A DNA stretch of 64,000 nucleotides from Spirochaetales bacterium (GCA_028533045.1 JAQQAP010000036.1:1-64000), one strand, 5' to 3'; shown: positions 6,992 to 16,185, numbered from the stretch's first letter. Notes: generated by a model not told the origin, from the letters alone. Translations and numbers: made by a program.

Positions 6992-8383
6992 ATGAGTTCA
7001 GCTGAAAGCAGCCTGTCCGTAAAAGCAGGTGTTCAGAAATTCGGTCGATTTATGAGTGGTATGATTATGCCCAACATCGGGGCGTTTATCGCTTGGGGTT
7101 TAATTACCGCCCTGTTTATCCCCACCGGATGGATTCCCAATGAAAAAATGAGTTCCCTCGTAGGTCCTATGATCACCTACTTACTTCCCCTCCTTATCGC
7201 CTATACCGGTGGTAAGCTTGTCTGGGGCGTCCGAGGTGGTGTTGTTGGTGCCATTGCAGCCATGGGTGTTATCGTTGGTACGGAAATCCCCATGTTTATC
7301 GGAGCCATGATTATGGGTCCCCTGGGCGGTTGGGTTATTAAACTGTCTGACAAAGCCATAGAAGGTAAAGTTCCCGTAGGTTTTGAAATGCTGGTAGACA
7401 ACTTCTCCGCCGGTATCCTTGGTATGGGTGTCTGTCTCCTGGGTTTCTGGGTTATGCAGCCCATCCTTACGGTTATTATCAACGTCCTTCAGAGTGGTGT
7501 GGAAGTGCTGGTTAACGCCAAACTCCTCCCTCTTACCTCCCTCTTTATCGAGCCCGGTAAGGTTCTTTTCCTTAATAACGCTATTAACCACGGGATTCTT
7601 ACTCCCCTTGGTGTTCAGCAGGTTCAGGAATCGGGAAAATCCATCCTCTTCCTCCTGGAAACCAACCCCGGTCCCGGTCTCGGAATCCTCCTGGCTTACG
7701 CTATCTTTGCCAAGGGTAACATCAAAGCTTCCGCTCCCGGTGCCATCATCATCCACTTCTTTGGTGGTATTCACGAAATCTACTTCCCCTACATCCTTAT
7801 GAGACCTGTTCTGATCCTCGCCGCTATGGGTGGTGGAGCCGCCGGTGTACTTACCAACCTTATCCTTGGTTCCGGTGCTGTAGCTTCCCCCTCTCCCGGT
7901 AGTATCATTGCTCTCTTCTTTGTTTCTCCCAAGGGCGGATTCCTTCCCATCCTGATAGCCGTCATCGTTGCCGCTGCGGTTTCCTTCGTAATAGCCATGC
8001 CCTTCGTAAGAAAGTTTGCCGACGAAACCGATGAAAACGCTCTGAACGATGCTCAGAATCAGATGAACGCCATGAAGGCCGACAGCAAGGGACTGGGAAA
8101 AATCACCGAAATCCTTTTTGCCTGTGACGCCGGTATGGGTTCCAGTGCGATGGGTGCGAACAAGCTGACCAAGATGCTTAAGGCGGAAGGTCTGAGCATT
8201 AAGGTTGAACACTGTTCAGTTGACGCCATTCCTCCCACAGCTCAGATGATTATCTGTCACCGTGACCTGATGGAAAGAGTTAAATCTTCCGGAACCAAGG
8301 CACAGTGTATTAGTGTTACCAACCTGGTTAACGCTCCCGAATATAAAGATGTTGTATCTATGGTGGTAGCAAGCCATAAGTAA
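6992..8383 (+). CDS. mtlA: PTS mannitol-type transporter subunit EIICB
   Basis: A 463-residue inner-membrane permease that imports and phosphorylates a hexitol, probably mannitol. Residues 10-345 are the EIIC domain with multiple helices, the LFLNNAINHG and GGIHEIYFPYIL signatures; about 370-463 are EIIB, with phospho-accepting Cys378 in CDAGMGSSAMG. The EIIA domain is absent and encoded separately downstream. An AGAGGT ribosome binding site precedes the ATG. First gene of a plus-strand run mtlA-EIIA-MDR-HPr-EI. Other hexitols cannot be excluded. Confidence 0.93.
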   Translation: MSSAESSLSVKAGVQKFGRFMSGMIMPNIGAFIAWGLITALFIPTGWIPNEKMSSLVGPMITYLLPLLIAYTGGKLVWGVRGGVVGAIAAMGVIVGTEIPMFIGAMIMGPLGGWVIKLSDKAIEGKVPVGFEMLVDNFSAGILGMGVCLLGFWVMQPILTVIINVLQSGVEVLVNAKLLPLTSLFIEPGKVLFLNNAINHGILTPLGVQQVQESGKSILFLLETNPGPGLGILLAYAIFAKGNIKASAPGAIIIHFFGGIHEIYFPYILMRPVLILAAMGGGAAGVLTNLILGSGAVASPSPGSIIALFFVSPKGGFLPILIAVIVAAAVSFVIAMPFVRKFADETDENALNDAQNQMNAMKADSKGLGKITEILFACDAGMGSSAMGANKLTKMLKAEGLSIKVEHCSVDAIPPTAQMIICHRDLMERVKSSGTKAQCISVTNLVNAPEYKDVVSMVVASHK

Positions 8384-8399
8384 ACCTAAACTTGTCCCT

Positions 8400-8512
8400 T
8401 GCGCCGATGCGTGAGCGATAGGAGCGGCGCGAAGCGGTGCCGCAGGCTTGCCTGCGGTACGGAACCCGCGCATAGCGCGACCCCGGGCCCGGCCCGGGGG
8501 CACGTCCACAAA
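8400..8512. repeat. GC-rich palindromic intergenic element
   Basis: Between mtlA and the EIIA gene lies a very GC-rich stretch with nested palindromes, including CCGCAGGC-TT-GCCTGCGG and CCGGGCCCGGCCCGGG. Such elements are known as dispersed repeats in several spirochaete genomes. Within the operon it could protect the mtlA transcript end or dampen distal gene expression. No T tract follows. A different GC-rich palindromic block lies at 53630-53790. Confidence 0.6.
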
Positions 8513-8539
8513 ATATGAACCAAAACCAAGGAGAAAGAG

Positions 8540-8998
8540 ATGGGTTTTACCGATTACTTAATCAATGAGAAGGCTGTAATTTGCGGCCTTAAGGCGGACA
8601 ACTGGGAGGATGCCATCGTTAAGGGCGGGCAGGTCCTTGTAGAAAAGGGCGCGGCCACTCAGGAGTATCTGACTACAATTGTTAAAAAGATAAAGGATAA
8701 CGGGCCCTATATTGTTATTGCTCCGGGAATTGCCATGCCCCATGCCCGTCCCGAAGAAGGAGCTCTGGCTCTGGGTTACGGTCTTGTGACTCTTGACCCG
8801 CCGGTGGTTTTTAACGACCCCGACAACGACCCTATTTCCCTTCTGATCTACATTGCGGCACCCGATGTGAAAGCCCATAACGAAGAAGCGATTACCCAGG
8901 TGGCCGACCTCTGTGATGAAGAGGATCAGGTAGAAGCCCTGGTTAAGGCGAAAAGTGAAGATGAAATTATCGAGATTCTGAAAGGAACGCTCAATTGA
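8540..8998 (+). CDS. PTS EIIA protein, mannitol/ascorbate (EIIA-2) family
   Basis: A 152-residue cytoplasmic phosphocarrier. The active-site histidine is His68 in GIAMPHARPEEG. It would take phosphate from HPr and pass it to Cys378 of the EIIB domain. The surrounding NGPYIVIAPG segment is closer to ascorbate-type (UlaC) EIIA proteins than to classical MtlF, although the neighbouring permease is mannitol-type. An AAGGAGAAAGAG ribosome binding site precedes the ATG. Its stop overlaps the TTG start of the next gene, indicating coupled translation. Confidence 0.9.
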   Translation: MGFTDYLINEKAVICGLKADNWEDAIVKGGQVLVEKGAATQEYLTTIVKKIKDNGPYIVIAPGIAMPHARPEEGALALGYGLVTLDPPVVFNDPDNDPISLLIYIAAPDVKAHNEEAITQVADLCDEEDQVEALVKAKSEDEIIEILKGTLN

Positions 8999-10254
8999 TA
9001 ACTAAAGCAGTCCGCCTTCACGGTAAAATGGACTTGCGCCTGGAGGAGTTTGAACTCCCCCCTCTGGAGGACGACCAATTACTGGTTAAGGTGATTTCGG
9101 TGGGTCTTTCCCGGGAGACGTACAAGGCGGCTGTTTTAGGTACGGAGCACCTGAGGGTGCCCGATAATGCGGCGATAAATCCGGTTATCGTGGGCCATGA
9201 ACTGGCCGGCGAGATTGTGGAGGTCGGCGCACAGTGGGAAGACAAGTACCGGGCAGGGGAGAGATTTACTCTCTGGTCCCCTGCGGGACGGGACGAATCG
9301 GGTGATTGCCCGGGGTTTTCCTACACCTACTGCGGCGGGGATACGCAATACGCGATTATTCCGCCGGAGGTAATTCAAAGAGGCGGGATTCTTCCTTACA
9401 AAGGAGAAGGATTTTACAGAGCGGCCTTGACGGAGGCCCTCTCCCGCACGATTGGCGCCTGCCGTTCCCTTTTTCGGACGGACCGAAAGAGACACGCCCA
9501 CTACCTGGGAATTAAGGACGGTGGACGGATGGCTATTATCGGCGGATGCGGGCCGGTGGGCCTGGCGGCGGTGGATTACGCCCTTTCCGGCGAGTTCCGC
9601 CCCAAACAGCTGATTGTGACCGATATTGACGAGGGCCGTATTGAACGGGCCCGGAAACTTTTTGGGCAGAAGGCCCAGAGAGCGGGAATTTCCCTGATGA
9701 TTCTGAACCGGGAGGAGTTTGATGCCCCCCGGAAGACGATTATGGAGCTGACCGATAACGAAGGCTTCGACGATTTGCTGGTTCTGGTTCCCACCGCCGG
9801 AGCTTTGGAACTGGGCGAGAGTATGCTGGCCCGGGGCGGCTGTATGAATTTTTCGGTGGAAACGGGCGACCGGGATTTGTCGGTTCCCGTAAATTTTTAC
9901 GATCTCCTTTACGGAGAAAGACATATTATTGGTACCGATTGGGGCAACATGCAGGATATGCGGGAAGCCCTAGAATTAATGGAAGAGGACAAAATTGGCC
10001 CGGAGGTTCTTATTACCCATATAGGCGGGCTCGACGCGGCGGCGGAAGCCACCCTTAATATTCCCGGGAACGGGGATGGGAAAAACCTGATTTATACGGA
10101 TATTTCCCTGCCCCTTACGGCCCTGGACGAACTGGAAGAGAAAGGCAAGGGGTCCGATTTTTATCGTGACCTGGCCGGCATTGTTAAAAAAAATAACGGT
10201 CTTTGGAGTGTTGAAGCGGAAAGCTACCTCCTTCAAAAGGCCGAAAAGATTTAG
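8995..10254 (+). CDS. MDR-superfamily zinc-type dehydrogenase, sugar-phosphate reductase-like
   Basis: A 419-residue medium-chain dehydrogenase. The N-terminal catalytic domain has GHELAGEIVEVG; the Rossmann domain starts near residue 178 with GGCGPVGLAAVDYAL. It starts at TTG (8995), overlapping the EIIA stop by 4 bases, with AAAGGAA upstream. Its position in a hexitol PTS operon suggests oxidation of the imported hexitol phosphate; it resembles L-sorbose-1-phosphate reductase-type enzymes. The operon therefore may handle two hexitol phosphates, since a true mtlD sits convergently downstream. The exact substrate is inference. Confidence 0.72.
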   Translation: MITKAVRLHGKMDLRLEEFELPPLEDDQLLVKVISVGLSRETYKAAVLGTEHLRVPDNAAINPVIVGHELAGEIVEVGAQWEDKYRAGERFTLWSPAGRDESGDCPGFSYTYCGGDTQYAIIPPEVIQRGGILPYKGEGFYRAALTEALSRTIGACRSLFRTDRKRHAHYLGIKDGGRMAIIGGCGPVGLAAVDYALSGEFRPKQLIVTDIDEGRIERARKLFGQKAQRAGISLMILNREEFDAPRKTIMELTDNEGFDDLLVLVPTAGALELGESMLARGGCMNFSVETGDRDLSVPVNFYDLLYGERHIIGTDWGNMQDMREALELMEEDKIGPEVLITHIGGLDAAAEATLNIPGNGDGKNLIYTDISLPLTALDELEEKGKGSDFYRDLAGIVKKNNGLWSVEAESYLLQKAEKI

Positions 10255-10286
10255 AAAGTATAGACTGGAATTTTTAGGAGAAAATC

Positions 10287-10547
10287 ATGACAGAAGAAAC
10301 AATTGTAGTACCCAACCCCACCGGACTTCACACCAGACCTGCCAAGAACCTGGTAGCCGAAGCAAAGAAGTTTGAAAGTGACATTACTATTGTTCTGGGT
10401 GAAAAGGAAGCAAGCGCCAAGAGCCTTCTCAAACTGATGAAGCTCGGAATCAGCCAGAATGCCTCTATTCAGCTGAAATGTGAAGGAAGCGACGAAGCGG
10501 AAGCGGCGGCGGCTCTCAAGTCCTTTATCGAAAAACTGGAGGACTAA
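10287..10547 (+). CDS. ptsH: PTS phosphocarrier protein HPr
   Basis: An 86-residue HPr. His15 lies in GLHTRPA, the EI phosphorylation site. Ser46 lies in ASAKSLLKLM, the site used by HPr kinase in organisms that have it; whether this organism does is not visible here. It receives phosphate from EI and passes it to EIIA proteins. A TAGGAG ribosome binding site precedes the ATG, and the EI gene begins two bases after its stop. Confidence 0.95.
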   Translation: MTEETIVVPNPTGLHTRPAKNLVAEAKKFESDITIVLGEKEASAKSLLKLMKLGISQNASIQLKCEGSDEAEAAAALKSFIEKLED

Positions 10548-10549
10548 TT

Positions 10550-12265
10550 ATGGCAGGCATACCCCTCTCCTCGGGCATTTCCCAGGGAAAGATTCACCTT
10601 ATTAGGGAAGAACAGTCTTTTAGCCGAGAGCCCATTGGCCAGGACCAGATTGAGAAAGAAGCGGAGCGGTTCCGCATTGGGCGGGACAAGGCCGCCAAGT
10701 CTCTGGAAGCTTTGGTCGAGAAGGTTCGGCGCGAAATGGGAGACGACAAGGCAGAGATCTTTGAAGGTCATCTGGAAATCCTGACTTCCGAAGATGTGGA
10801 AGAGGGGGTCCTGGAGATTATTACGGAAAAACTGGTAAGCGCCGAATACGCCTCGGATATTTTTGCCGAAGAAAACGCCCGGGAAATGGAAGAACTGGAC
10901 GATGAGTATTTTCGCGAAAGGGGCCAGGACTTCCGTGACATAGGACGCCAGCTGATAAAAGGTATTTCCGGTCAGGGCGAAGATGAACGGGAACTGCCGG
11001 AGGATGCAGTTGTCGTGGGCGAGGAACTGACTCCGACCCAGACCGCTTCTCTTGACCTTTCCCGGGTGAGAGGATTTGTGGTTAAGCGGGGGGGGAAAAA
11101 TTCTCATGCCGCTATTATCGCCCGCTCCCTGGAAATTCCGGCGGTGATGATTTCCGATGACGACGAATTCGCCAAACTCAAGGAAAATGTCCCCTTCTCC
11201 ATGGACGGAGATTCGGGAGAATACTGGCTGAAGCCGAATAAACAGACTGTGAACGAACTGGACCGGCGGGATCGAAAGAACAAGAAGGACAAGGAGGAGC
11301 TCCTCCAGCTCCTGGATCTTCCCGCCGAAACGACCGACGGGAAAACCATTGGGCTTTACGCCAATGTGGGCGGCCTGCACGATGTGGAAATCGCCACCCG
11401 GTACAAGGCGGATGGAATCGGTCTTTTCCGAACGGAGTTTCTTTTTATGGAGACCATGACGGCGCCCACCTTGGCCCGGCAGACCGAGATTTACCAATCC
11501 GCCATTGAACAGATGGACGGGCGCTACGTTATTATCCGGCTTCTCGATACGGGGGCGGACAAGCCGATTTCCTACATGCCCCTCCCCCAGGAGGACAACC
11601 CCTTCCTGGGTATCCGCGGGATACGCCTTCTTCTCCAAAGAGAGGATGTTCTCAGAACCCAGATCCAGGCCCTATTAACGGCCAGTAAAGCGGGTAAAGT
11701 GGGTATGATGATTCCCATGATTAACTCCCTTAAGCCGATTGAACGTATCCGAACCCTTGTGGAAGAGGAAAAAACGGCCCTGGGATGGGACGGACCGGAC
11801 AATCTGAAGCTGGGTGTTATGATCGAAACTCCTGCGGCGGTCCAGATGATTAAGGAAATCCTGAACAAGGTGGACTTTGTGAGCATCGGTACCAACGACC
11901 TGACCCAGTACACTCTGGCGGCAGACCGGGGTAACCCCCAGATGGATGACTATTACGACGAATTCCACCCGGCCGTACTCCGCTCCATCGCCCATACGAT
12001 TAGACAGGCCAAGAAAAAAGGCGTTCTGAACGGAATTTGCGGTGAGCTGGCGGGAAATCCCCTGGCTCTCCCCTTCTTCATCGGACTGGGTGTGGACGAA
12101 CTGAGCGGTACCGCATCAAACCTGCTCAAGCTTAAGCGGATTATCCGCAAAACCAACTCCCGCGATGCGGCGGAACTGACCGATGAAATACTGCGAATCC
12201 CCACTTCCGAGGGAATCAAGGCCCGGCTAAACCGCTTTCTCACGGAAAGAGATTTATTAAAGTAA
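10550..12265 (+). CDS. ptsI: PTS enzyme I (phosphoenolpyruvate-protein phosphotransferase)
   Basis: A 571-residue cytoplasmic enzyme that autophosphorylates with phosphoenolpyruvate and phosphorylates HPr. The HPr-binding N domain covers about 1-140, the swivelling phosphohistidine domain has His186 in GGKNSHAAIIARS, and the C-terminal PEP-binding barrel (about 250-540) includes FRTEFLF, GTNDLTQYTLAADR and the catalytic cysteine in GICGELAG. Length is normal. It is the last gene of the PTS run and is followed by a strong terminator at 12289-12325. Confidence 0.95.
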   Translation: MAGIPLSSGISQGKIHLIREEQSFSREPIGQDQIEKEAERFRIGRDKAAKSLEALVEKVRREMGDDKAEIFEGHLEILTSEDVEEGVLEIITEKLVSAEYASDIFAEENAREMEELDDEYFRERGQDFRDIGRQLIKGISGQGEDERELPEDAVVVGEELTPTQTASLDLSRVRGFVVKRGGKNSHAAIIARSLEIPAVMISDDDEFAKLKENVPFSMDGDSGEYWLKPNKQTVNELDRRDRKNKKDKEELLQLLDLPAETTDGKTIGLYANVGGLHDVEIATRYKADGIGLFRTEFLFMETMTAPTLARQTEIYQSAIEQMDGRYVIIRLLDTGADKPISYMPLPQEDNPFLGIRGIRLLLQREDVLRTQIQALLTASKAGKVGMMIPMINSLKPIERIRTLVEEEKTALGWDGPDNLKLGVMIETPAAVQMIKEILNKVDFVSIGTNDLTQYTLAADRGNPQMDDYYDEFHPAVLRSIAHTIRQAKKKGVLNGICGELAGNPLALPFFIGLGVDELSGTASNLLKLKRIIRKTNSRDAAELTDEILRIPTSEGIKARLNRFLTERDLLK

Positions 12266-12288
12266 TATCCCGGAAGATATAACATTTA

Positions 12289-12325
12289 GGGCCCGGCGGG
12301 TAAAACTCGCCGGGCCCTTTCTTTT
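12289..12325 (+). terminator. Intrinsic terminator after ptsI
   Basis: GGGCCCGGCG (12289-12298) pairs with CGCCGGGCCC (12308-12317); TTTCTTTT follows. Confidence 0.88.
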
Positions 12326-12346
12326 CTGCGGGAAATATAAACAGTA

Positions 12347-12374
12347 AATAAAAAAGGCCCCGCCAGACGGGGCC
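12347..12374 (-). terminator. Intrinsic terminator after mtlD
   Basis: GGCCCCG (12356-12362) pairs with CGGGGCC (12368-12374). On the minus strand the stem is followed by a run of T (A tract 12347-12355). Confidence 0.85.
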
Positions 12375-12389
12375 CCATTATTATCTTTA

Positions 12390-13538
12390 TTATAGGTTCT
12401 CTTTAATGGCCTTCTCCATATCATTATAGAAGGCTTCAACCTTAGCACCCAAGCCGGTCAAGCCGGAGAGTTCGTCGAAAACCTCGCCGGGACTTTTGCT
12501 TTTGAGCATATCCTTAAGTTCCCCAACCTGGGGATCCTCGTCACTCTTAAAGTACATGGCGGCGGCGGCTCCCAGAAGAAGTTTGTCATAGGGGAGATTA
12601 TTATCCATAGCCGCCGTTACGGGGCTGGCGATTCTTTCTCCCTTAGTTAATTTTCGTACCGGCTGACGGCCGACTCTCTCTACGCTGTCGATAATGTAGG
12701 GATTGGCAAATCTTTTGAGGATTTTTTCTATATAGGCGGCGTGGGCTTCCGGGGAAAATCCGTGCTTGGCAACCAGGGCATCTCCCGACTGGGTCATGAT
12801 TCCCTTAACAAGGCGGGCTACCGTTTCGTCCTCAATCGCTTCTTTGATGGTGGGAAATCCCAGATACTGACCGATCCAGGCACAAACGGCGTGTCCCGTA
12901 TTCAGGGTAAAGAGCTTTCTTTCCACCCCGGCTTCCAGGTTTTCAACCGGTGTCATACCGGCAATTTCCGGAACCTGCCCCTTAAAAGCCGCTTCTTCCA
13001 CAAGCCATTCGCAGAATTCTTCTACGCGCACCTTGGTAATATCGTCCCCTGCTTCCATGGGAGGAACAATTCGATCCACGGCGGCGTCGACAAAATTCAC
13101 CCAATCGGGGAGGTCCGTATCCAGTTCGTCCACCACCAGTTTCTTAAGTTGCGATGTGGCCCGAACGGCATTTTCACAGGCAATCACGTTGAGCGGTTTG
13201 GTTCTTCCCTGTGCTGCTCCGACCTTAATAGCTTTGACAATATTGGGGGAGATAAATTTGAGGATGGGAGGTCCTACGGCGGTGGTTACCACATCGGCCT
13301 CGGCCAGAATATCTATTAAGGCCGGATCTGAAGAAAGTTTGGCATCCACATTTTTCACTGTCACCACATTCTTGTTGTCGCCTACCACTTCTACTTCGTA
13401 CTCACCCTTTGAAGCGAGCTGCTTAACCATTTCTTCCTGAACATCGGCAAAGGTTACCTTGTAACCGGCCTGAGAAAGGAGCATTCCAATAAAACCGCGG
13501 CCAATATTACCGGCCCCCATCTGAACGGCACTTTTCAT
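12390..13538 (-). CDS. mtlD: Mannitol-1-phosphate 5-dehydrogenase
   Basis: A 382-residue NAD-dependent enzyme that converts mannitol-1-phosphate to fructose-6-phosphate. The N-terminal nucleotide-binding motif is GAGNIGRGFIG; the long-chain mannitol dehydrogenase C domain includes ERKLFTLNTGHAVCAWIGQYLG. The ATG at 13538 has a GGAGG ribosome binding site and matches the family N terminus; an upstream start adding 18 residues is unlikely. It is convergent with ptsI and divergent from mtlR. A candidate promoter lies at 13593-13621. Confidence 0.93.
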   Translation of the reverse strand: MKSAVQMGAGNIGRGFIGMLLSQAGYKVTFADVQEEMVKQLASKGEYEVEVVGDNKNVVTVKNVDAKLSSDPALIDILAEADVVTTAVGPPILKFISPNIVKAIKVGAAQGRTKPLNVIACENAVRATSQLKKLVVDELDTDLPDWVNFVDAAVDRIVPPMEAGDDITKVRVEEFCEWLVEEAAFKGQVPEIAGMTPVENLEAGVERKLFTLNTGHAVCAWIGQYLGFPTIKEAIEDETVARLVKGIMTQSGDALVAKHGFSPEAHAAYIEKILKRFANPYIIDSVERVGRQPVRKLTKGERIASPVTAAMDNNLPYDKLLLGAAAAMYFKSDEDPQVGELKDMLKSKSPGEVFDELSGLTGLGAKVEAFYNDMEKAIKENL

Positions 13539-13592
13539 AATTTCCTCCATAATATCTTCAATTGGAAGAGCACTTTTTTGAACTCTATTCAA

Positions 13593-13621
13593 GAAATAAG
13601 TAAAAAAATACTCATAGTCAA
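13593..13621 (-). promoter_or_regulatory. Candidate promoter of mtlD
   Basis: On the minus strand TTGACT (13621-13616) and TATTTC (13598-13593) are separated by 17 bp. The -35 is good and the -10 is weak, as expected for an activator-dependent promoter. Confidence 0.35.
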
Positions 13622-13678
13622 ATCATAGGAAAATCGGGCCGTTTTGTCAAATGAATCGGTCCGAAATATGAAAAAATC

Positions 13679-13706
13679 TTGAAAAGATATATTTATATGC
13701 TATAAT
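13679..13706 (+). promoter_or_regulatory. Candidate promoter of mtlR
   Basis: TTGAAA (13679-13684) and a consensus TATAAT (13701-13706) are separated by 16 bp, about 50 bp before the mtlR start. Confidence 0.55.
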
Positions 13707-13739
13707 GAAATGGACGCATACAACGGTGTACGCAAAAGG

Positions 13740-13752
13740 TGTATTGAATACA
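13740..13752. promoter_or_regulatory. Palindrome immediately before the mtlR start codon
   Basis: TGTATT-G-AATACA is a perfect 13-base palindrome ending one base before the ATG. It could be an autoregulatory operator or occlude the ribosome binding region, since no good ribosome binding site precedes this ATG. Confidence 0.35.
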
Positions 13753-13753
13753 A

Positions 13754-15787
13754 ATGAAAGACCGCCAAAAAAAAATGCTTCGCCTCCTTCTTAGCCAACA
13801 TGAACTCTTCCATTTAGAGGACCTGGCCCAGGCTTTTGACATTGGAAAACGGACGGTCTCCCGCGACCTGGACAACATAGAAAGATGGCTCTCCCTCAAG
13901 GGAGCCAGACTGGAAAGGAAACCGGGCCAGGGGATTACTGTTAGAACCTACGGAGGCACGACGGAAGACCTTCTCGACGCCATAAACAATTCGGGAAATT
14001 ACTTTGACGCCCTCGATCCATCGGTACGAAAGAACCTCATTCTCCTTTATCTGCTTTACAACAACCGGGAGATTAAGATTTCCGAGATGGCGGCGGCCTT
14101 TCTTATCAGCGACACCTCGGTCTGGAACGATTTGAATCTGATCGAAGCCAAGCTGACTCGGCCCACTCTGGTCCTGAATCGCCATAAGGGAGTGGGAATT
14201 CAAATAACCGGAGAGGAGTCCCAGGTGCGACTGGAATTTCTCAAAGTTTTAACAGAGCTTATCTCGGTTCAGACGGTTATACCCTACCTCTACTCTCTCA
14301 AAACGGACAATGTGAACTCCCTGGAAATGAATCAGCTGAATTTCTTTATGGAAAAGCTGAATTTTCCCACCAATGGAGGCACAATTCTGCAGGCCCTCTC
14401 CGAACTGGCCGAGGATAGGGGCTACCAATATACCATGTCCGGGGAAGCGGTGCTCTACTTTTACCTGCAATTGTCCCTTCACCGAATTAAAGCGGGCTGT
14501 CTCATAGAGGAGGACTTTCCCTGCCAGCCCAGCTTTAAAACACCTGCAAAAAATCTTCTGTCCGTTCTTTTGGAGCGAATATTCAGCGGGCAATTACCGG
14601 AGGGCGAGATATCGTTTCTGGCCCTTTTTATGGGGGTTTTGGAAACGGGGAGCCCCCCCGAATCGGTGCCTTTCCACGGGGAACTGGTAAAGGAAAAGAC
14701 TATACAGGAATTTACCAACGAGTTTATTGACAGCCAGAGTAAGCTGGATAATCACATGTACTATCTGAATGACAAGGTAAAATCCATCCTCTACCTAACC
14801 ATATCGTCCCTGGTCACCCGCCTTCGTTACGGGATTCCCCTGTGGCACGGAGAGTGGGGAAATACACCGGGAAACAGGGAAAAGCTGGAACTAAAACGGG
14901 GAGCCCTTACTAATCTTGTAAAAAAGTATTTCTCAATAATCCCCGATCAAAAAGACTTGGACTACTTTATTCTTTACTTTCAATCTCTCTTTTTTCAGGA
15001 GAAGGATATTCCCCGTCAGAAAATTCGCTGCCTCGTCTGCTGCTTTGAAGGAATAGGACTCGCCTCCTATCTTCAATCTATTTTGCGTAAGGAACTGGAT
15101 GTGTTGGATGTGGTGGAATCCACAGCGGTATTTAAAATTCGACAGGATTACCTGGAAGCCAACCGTATTGAACTAGTTATTTCTACCTTTCCCCTGGCGG
15201 GAATTACGATTCCTGTGGTAAAGATAGCTCTCCCTCTCAATAAGGCCCGTCTTATTGAAGATATTACCGGTGAGCTGAACAATATTAATTTTTCACAGAG
15301 AAAACAGGAATTACCCGATGGAGAGATGCTCCGTCGCCTGGATGTCCCCTTTGATAAGATTATCCGCTTCATAGGGGACTTTTCCTACCTGACCATGGAG
15401 TACACCGAAGATAGTGATGAAATCATAGATCATCTGGCGGAAACCCTTACCGATTCTGTAAATATGTCAATTCAATTAGCAAAGGACCTGAAAGAGCGGG
15501 AGGAACTGGGTTCCCTCTCCTTTGAGGAGTATGATACCCGGGTATTCCACTGTAAATCGCCAGCCCTTGCCGCCCCCCGGGCGGGAATAATAGAATTTAC
15601 AAGAAAGTCCCCCCAGCGCATGCTCTTCCTGGCCGCCCCCGATCCCTGTCCAGACGGGGAAAGAAAACTTCTCTCCACCATTACCCTCTCCTTTCTGGAC
15701 AATCGCCGTTTTAGGGACGCCCTGATGAAAGGGGGCCTGAGCGACATGCGGCGAGTCCTCATGGACGTGTACAAAGAATTAATATAA
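13754..15787 (+). CDS. mtlR: MtlR/BglG-type PRD-containing transcriptional activator
   Basis: A 677-residue multidomain activator. Order: N-terminal winged helix (about 5-65), Mga-type helix-turn-helix (about 85-135), two PTS regulation domains (about 190-405), an EIIB(Gat)-like domain with Cys429-Cys430 in LVCCFEGIG, and a C-terminal EIIA-like domain (about 530-677) with a histidine in VFHCKSPAL. In this family PTS components phosphorylate these domains and so tie expression of the hexitol genes to substrate flux. It is divergent from mtlD and upstream of the DUF2721 gene. Confidence 0.85.
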   Translation: MKDRQKKMLRLLLSQHELFHLEDLAQAFDIGKRTVSRDLDNIERWLSLKGARLERKPGQGITVRTYGGTTEDLLDAINNSGNYFDALDPSVRKNLILLYLLYNNREIKISEMAAAFLISDTSVWNDLNLIEAKLTRPTLVLNRHKGVGIQITGEESQVRLEFLKVLTELISVQTVIPYLYSLKTDNVNSLEMNQLNFFMEKLNFPTNGGTILQALSELAEDRGYQYTMSGEAVLYFYLQLSLHRIKAGCLIEEDFPCQPSFKTPAKNLLSVLLERIFSGQLPEGEISFLALFMGVLETGSPPESVPFHGELVKEKTIQEFTNEFIDSQSKLDNHMYYLNDKVKSILYLTISSLVTRLRYGIPLWHGEWGNTPGNREKLELKRGALTNLVKKYFSIIPDQKDLDYFILYFQSLFFQEKDIPRQKIRCLVCCFEGIGLASYLQSILRKELDVLDVVESTAVFKIRQDYLEANRIELVISTFPLAGITIPVVKIALPLNKARLIEDITGELNNINFSQRKQELPDGEMLRRLDVPFDKIIRFIGDFSYLTMEYTEDSDEIIDHLAETLTDSVNMSIQLAKDLKEREELGSLSFEEYDTRVFHCKSPALAAPRAGIIEFTRKSPQRMLFLAAPDPCPDGERKLLSTITLSFLDNRRFRDALMKGGLSDMRRVLMDVYKELI

Positions 15788-15796
15788 ACTGGAATC

Positions 15797-16180
15797 ATGA
15801 ACTTTACCCTAACCACACCGGCTCTGTTATTTCCGGCCATATCCTTGCTTCTCCTGGCCTATACCAACCGTTTCCTCACCCTGGCGGGAAGAATTCGCGA
15901 ACTATGCGATAGGGACAAGGGAAACGGGAAAGAACACTTTGCGGGCCAGATAGAGAATTTACGGAAGCGGGTGTACATTATCCGCCGCATGCAGCTTTTT
16001 GGAGTGGTGAGCTTCTTCCTTTGCGTTGCCACCATGCTCCTTATCTTCCTTAATCAGATAAAAGCGGGAGAGATTACCTTTGTGGCCAGTCTGGGCTGCC
16101 TTCTTATCTCTCTGGGGATGTCCATCCGGGAGATTGGGATTTCTGTTACGGCCTTAGAGATTATGATGGAAGGAAAATAA
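15797..16180 (+). CDS. DUF2721 family membrane protein
   Basis: A 127-residue protein with an N-terminal helix (TPALLFPAISLLLLAYTNRF, the family signature), a charged cytoplasmic loop (about 30-65) and two further helices (about 66-86 and 92-112). Function unknown. It starts 9 bases after mtlR and is probably co-transcribed, but nothing else links it to hexitol use. Confidence 0.8.
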   Translation: MNFTLTTPALLFPAISLLLLAYTNRFLTLAGRIRELCDRDKGNGKEHFAGQIENLRKRVYIIRRMQLFGVVSFFLCVATMLLIFLNQIKAGEITFVASLGCLLISLGMSIREIGISVTALEIMMEGK

Positions 16181-16185
16181 GATTA

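Noticed and set aside
7181-8212. Long minus-strand frame opposite mtlA
   Set aside because: It is a shadow of the mtlA coding strand; composition (Gly/Lys/Asp/Thr/His-rich) is that of an antisense frame and no ribosome binding site was seen.
10544-11638. Long minus-strand frame opposite ptsI
   Set aside because: Shadow of enzyme I, which has all family motifs on the plus strand.
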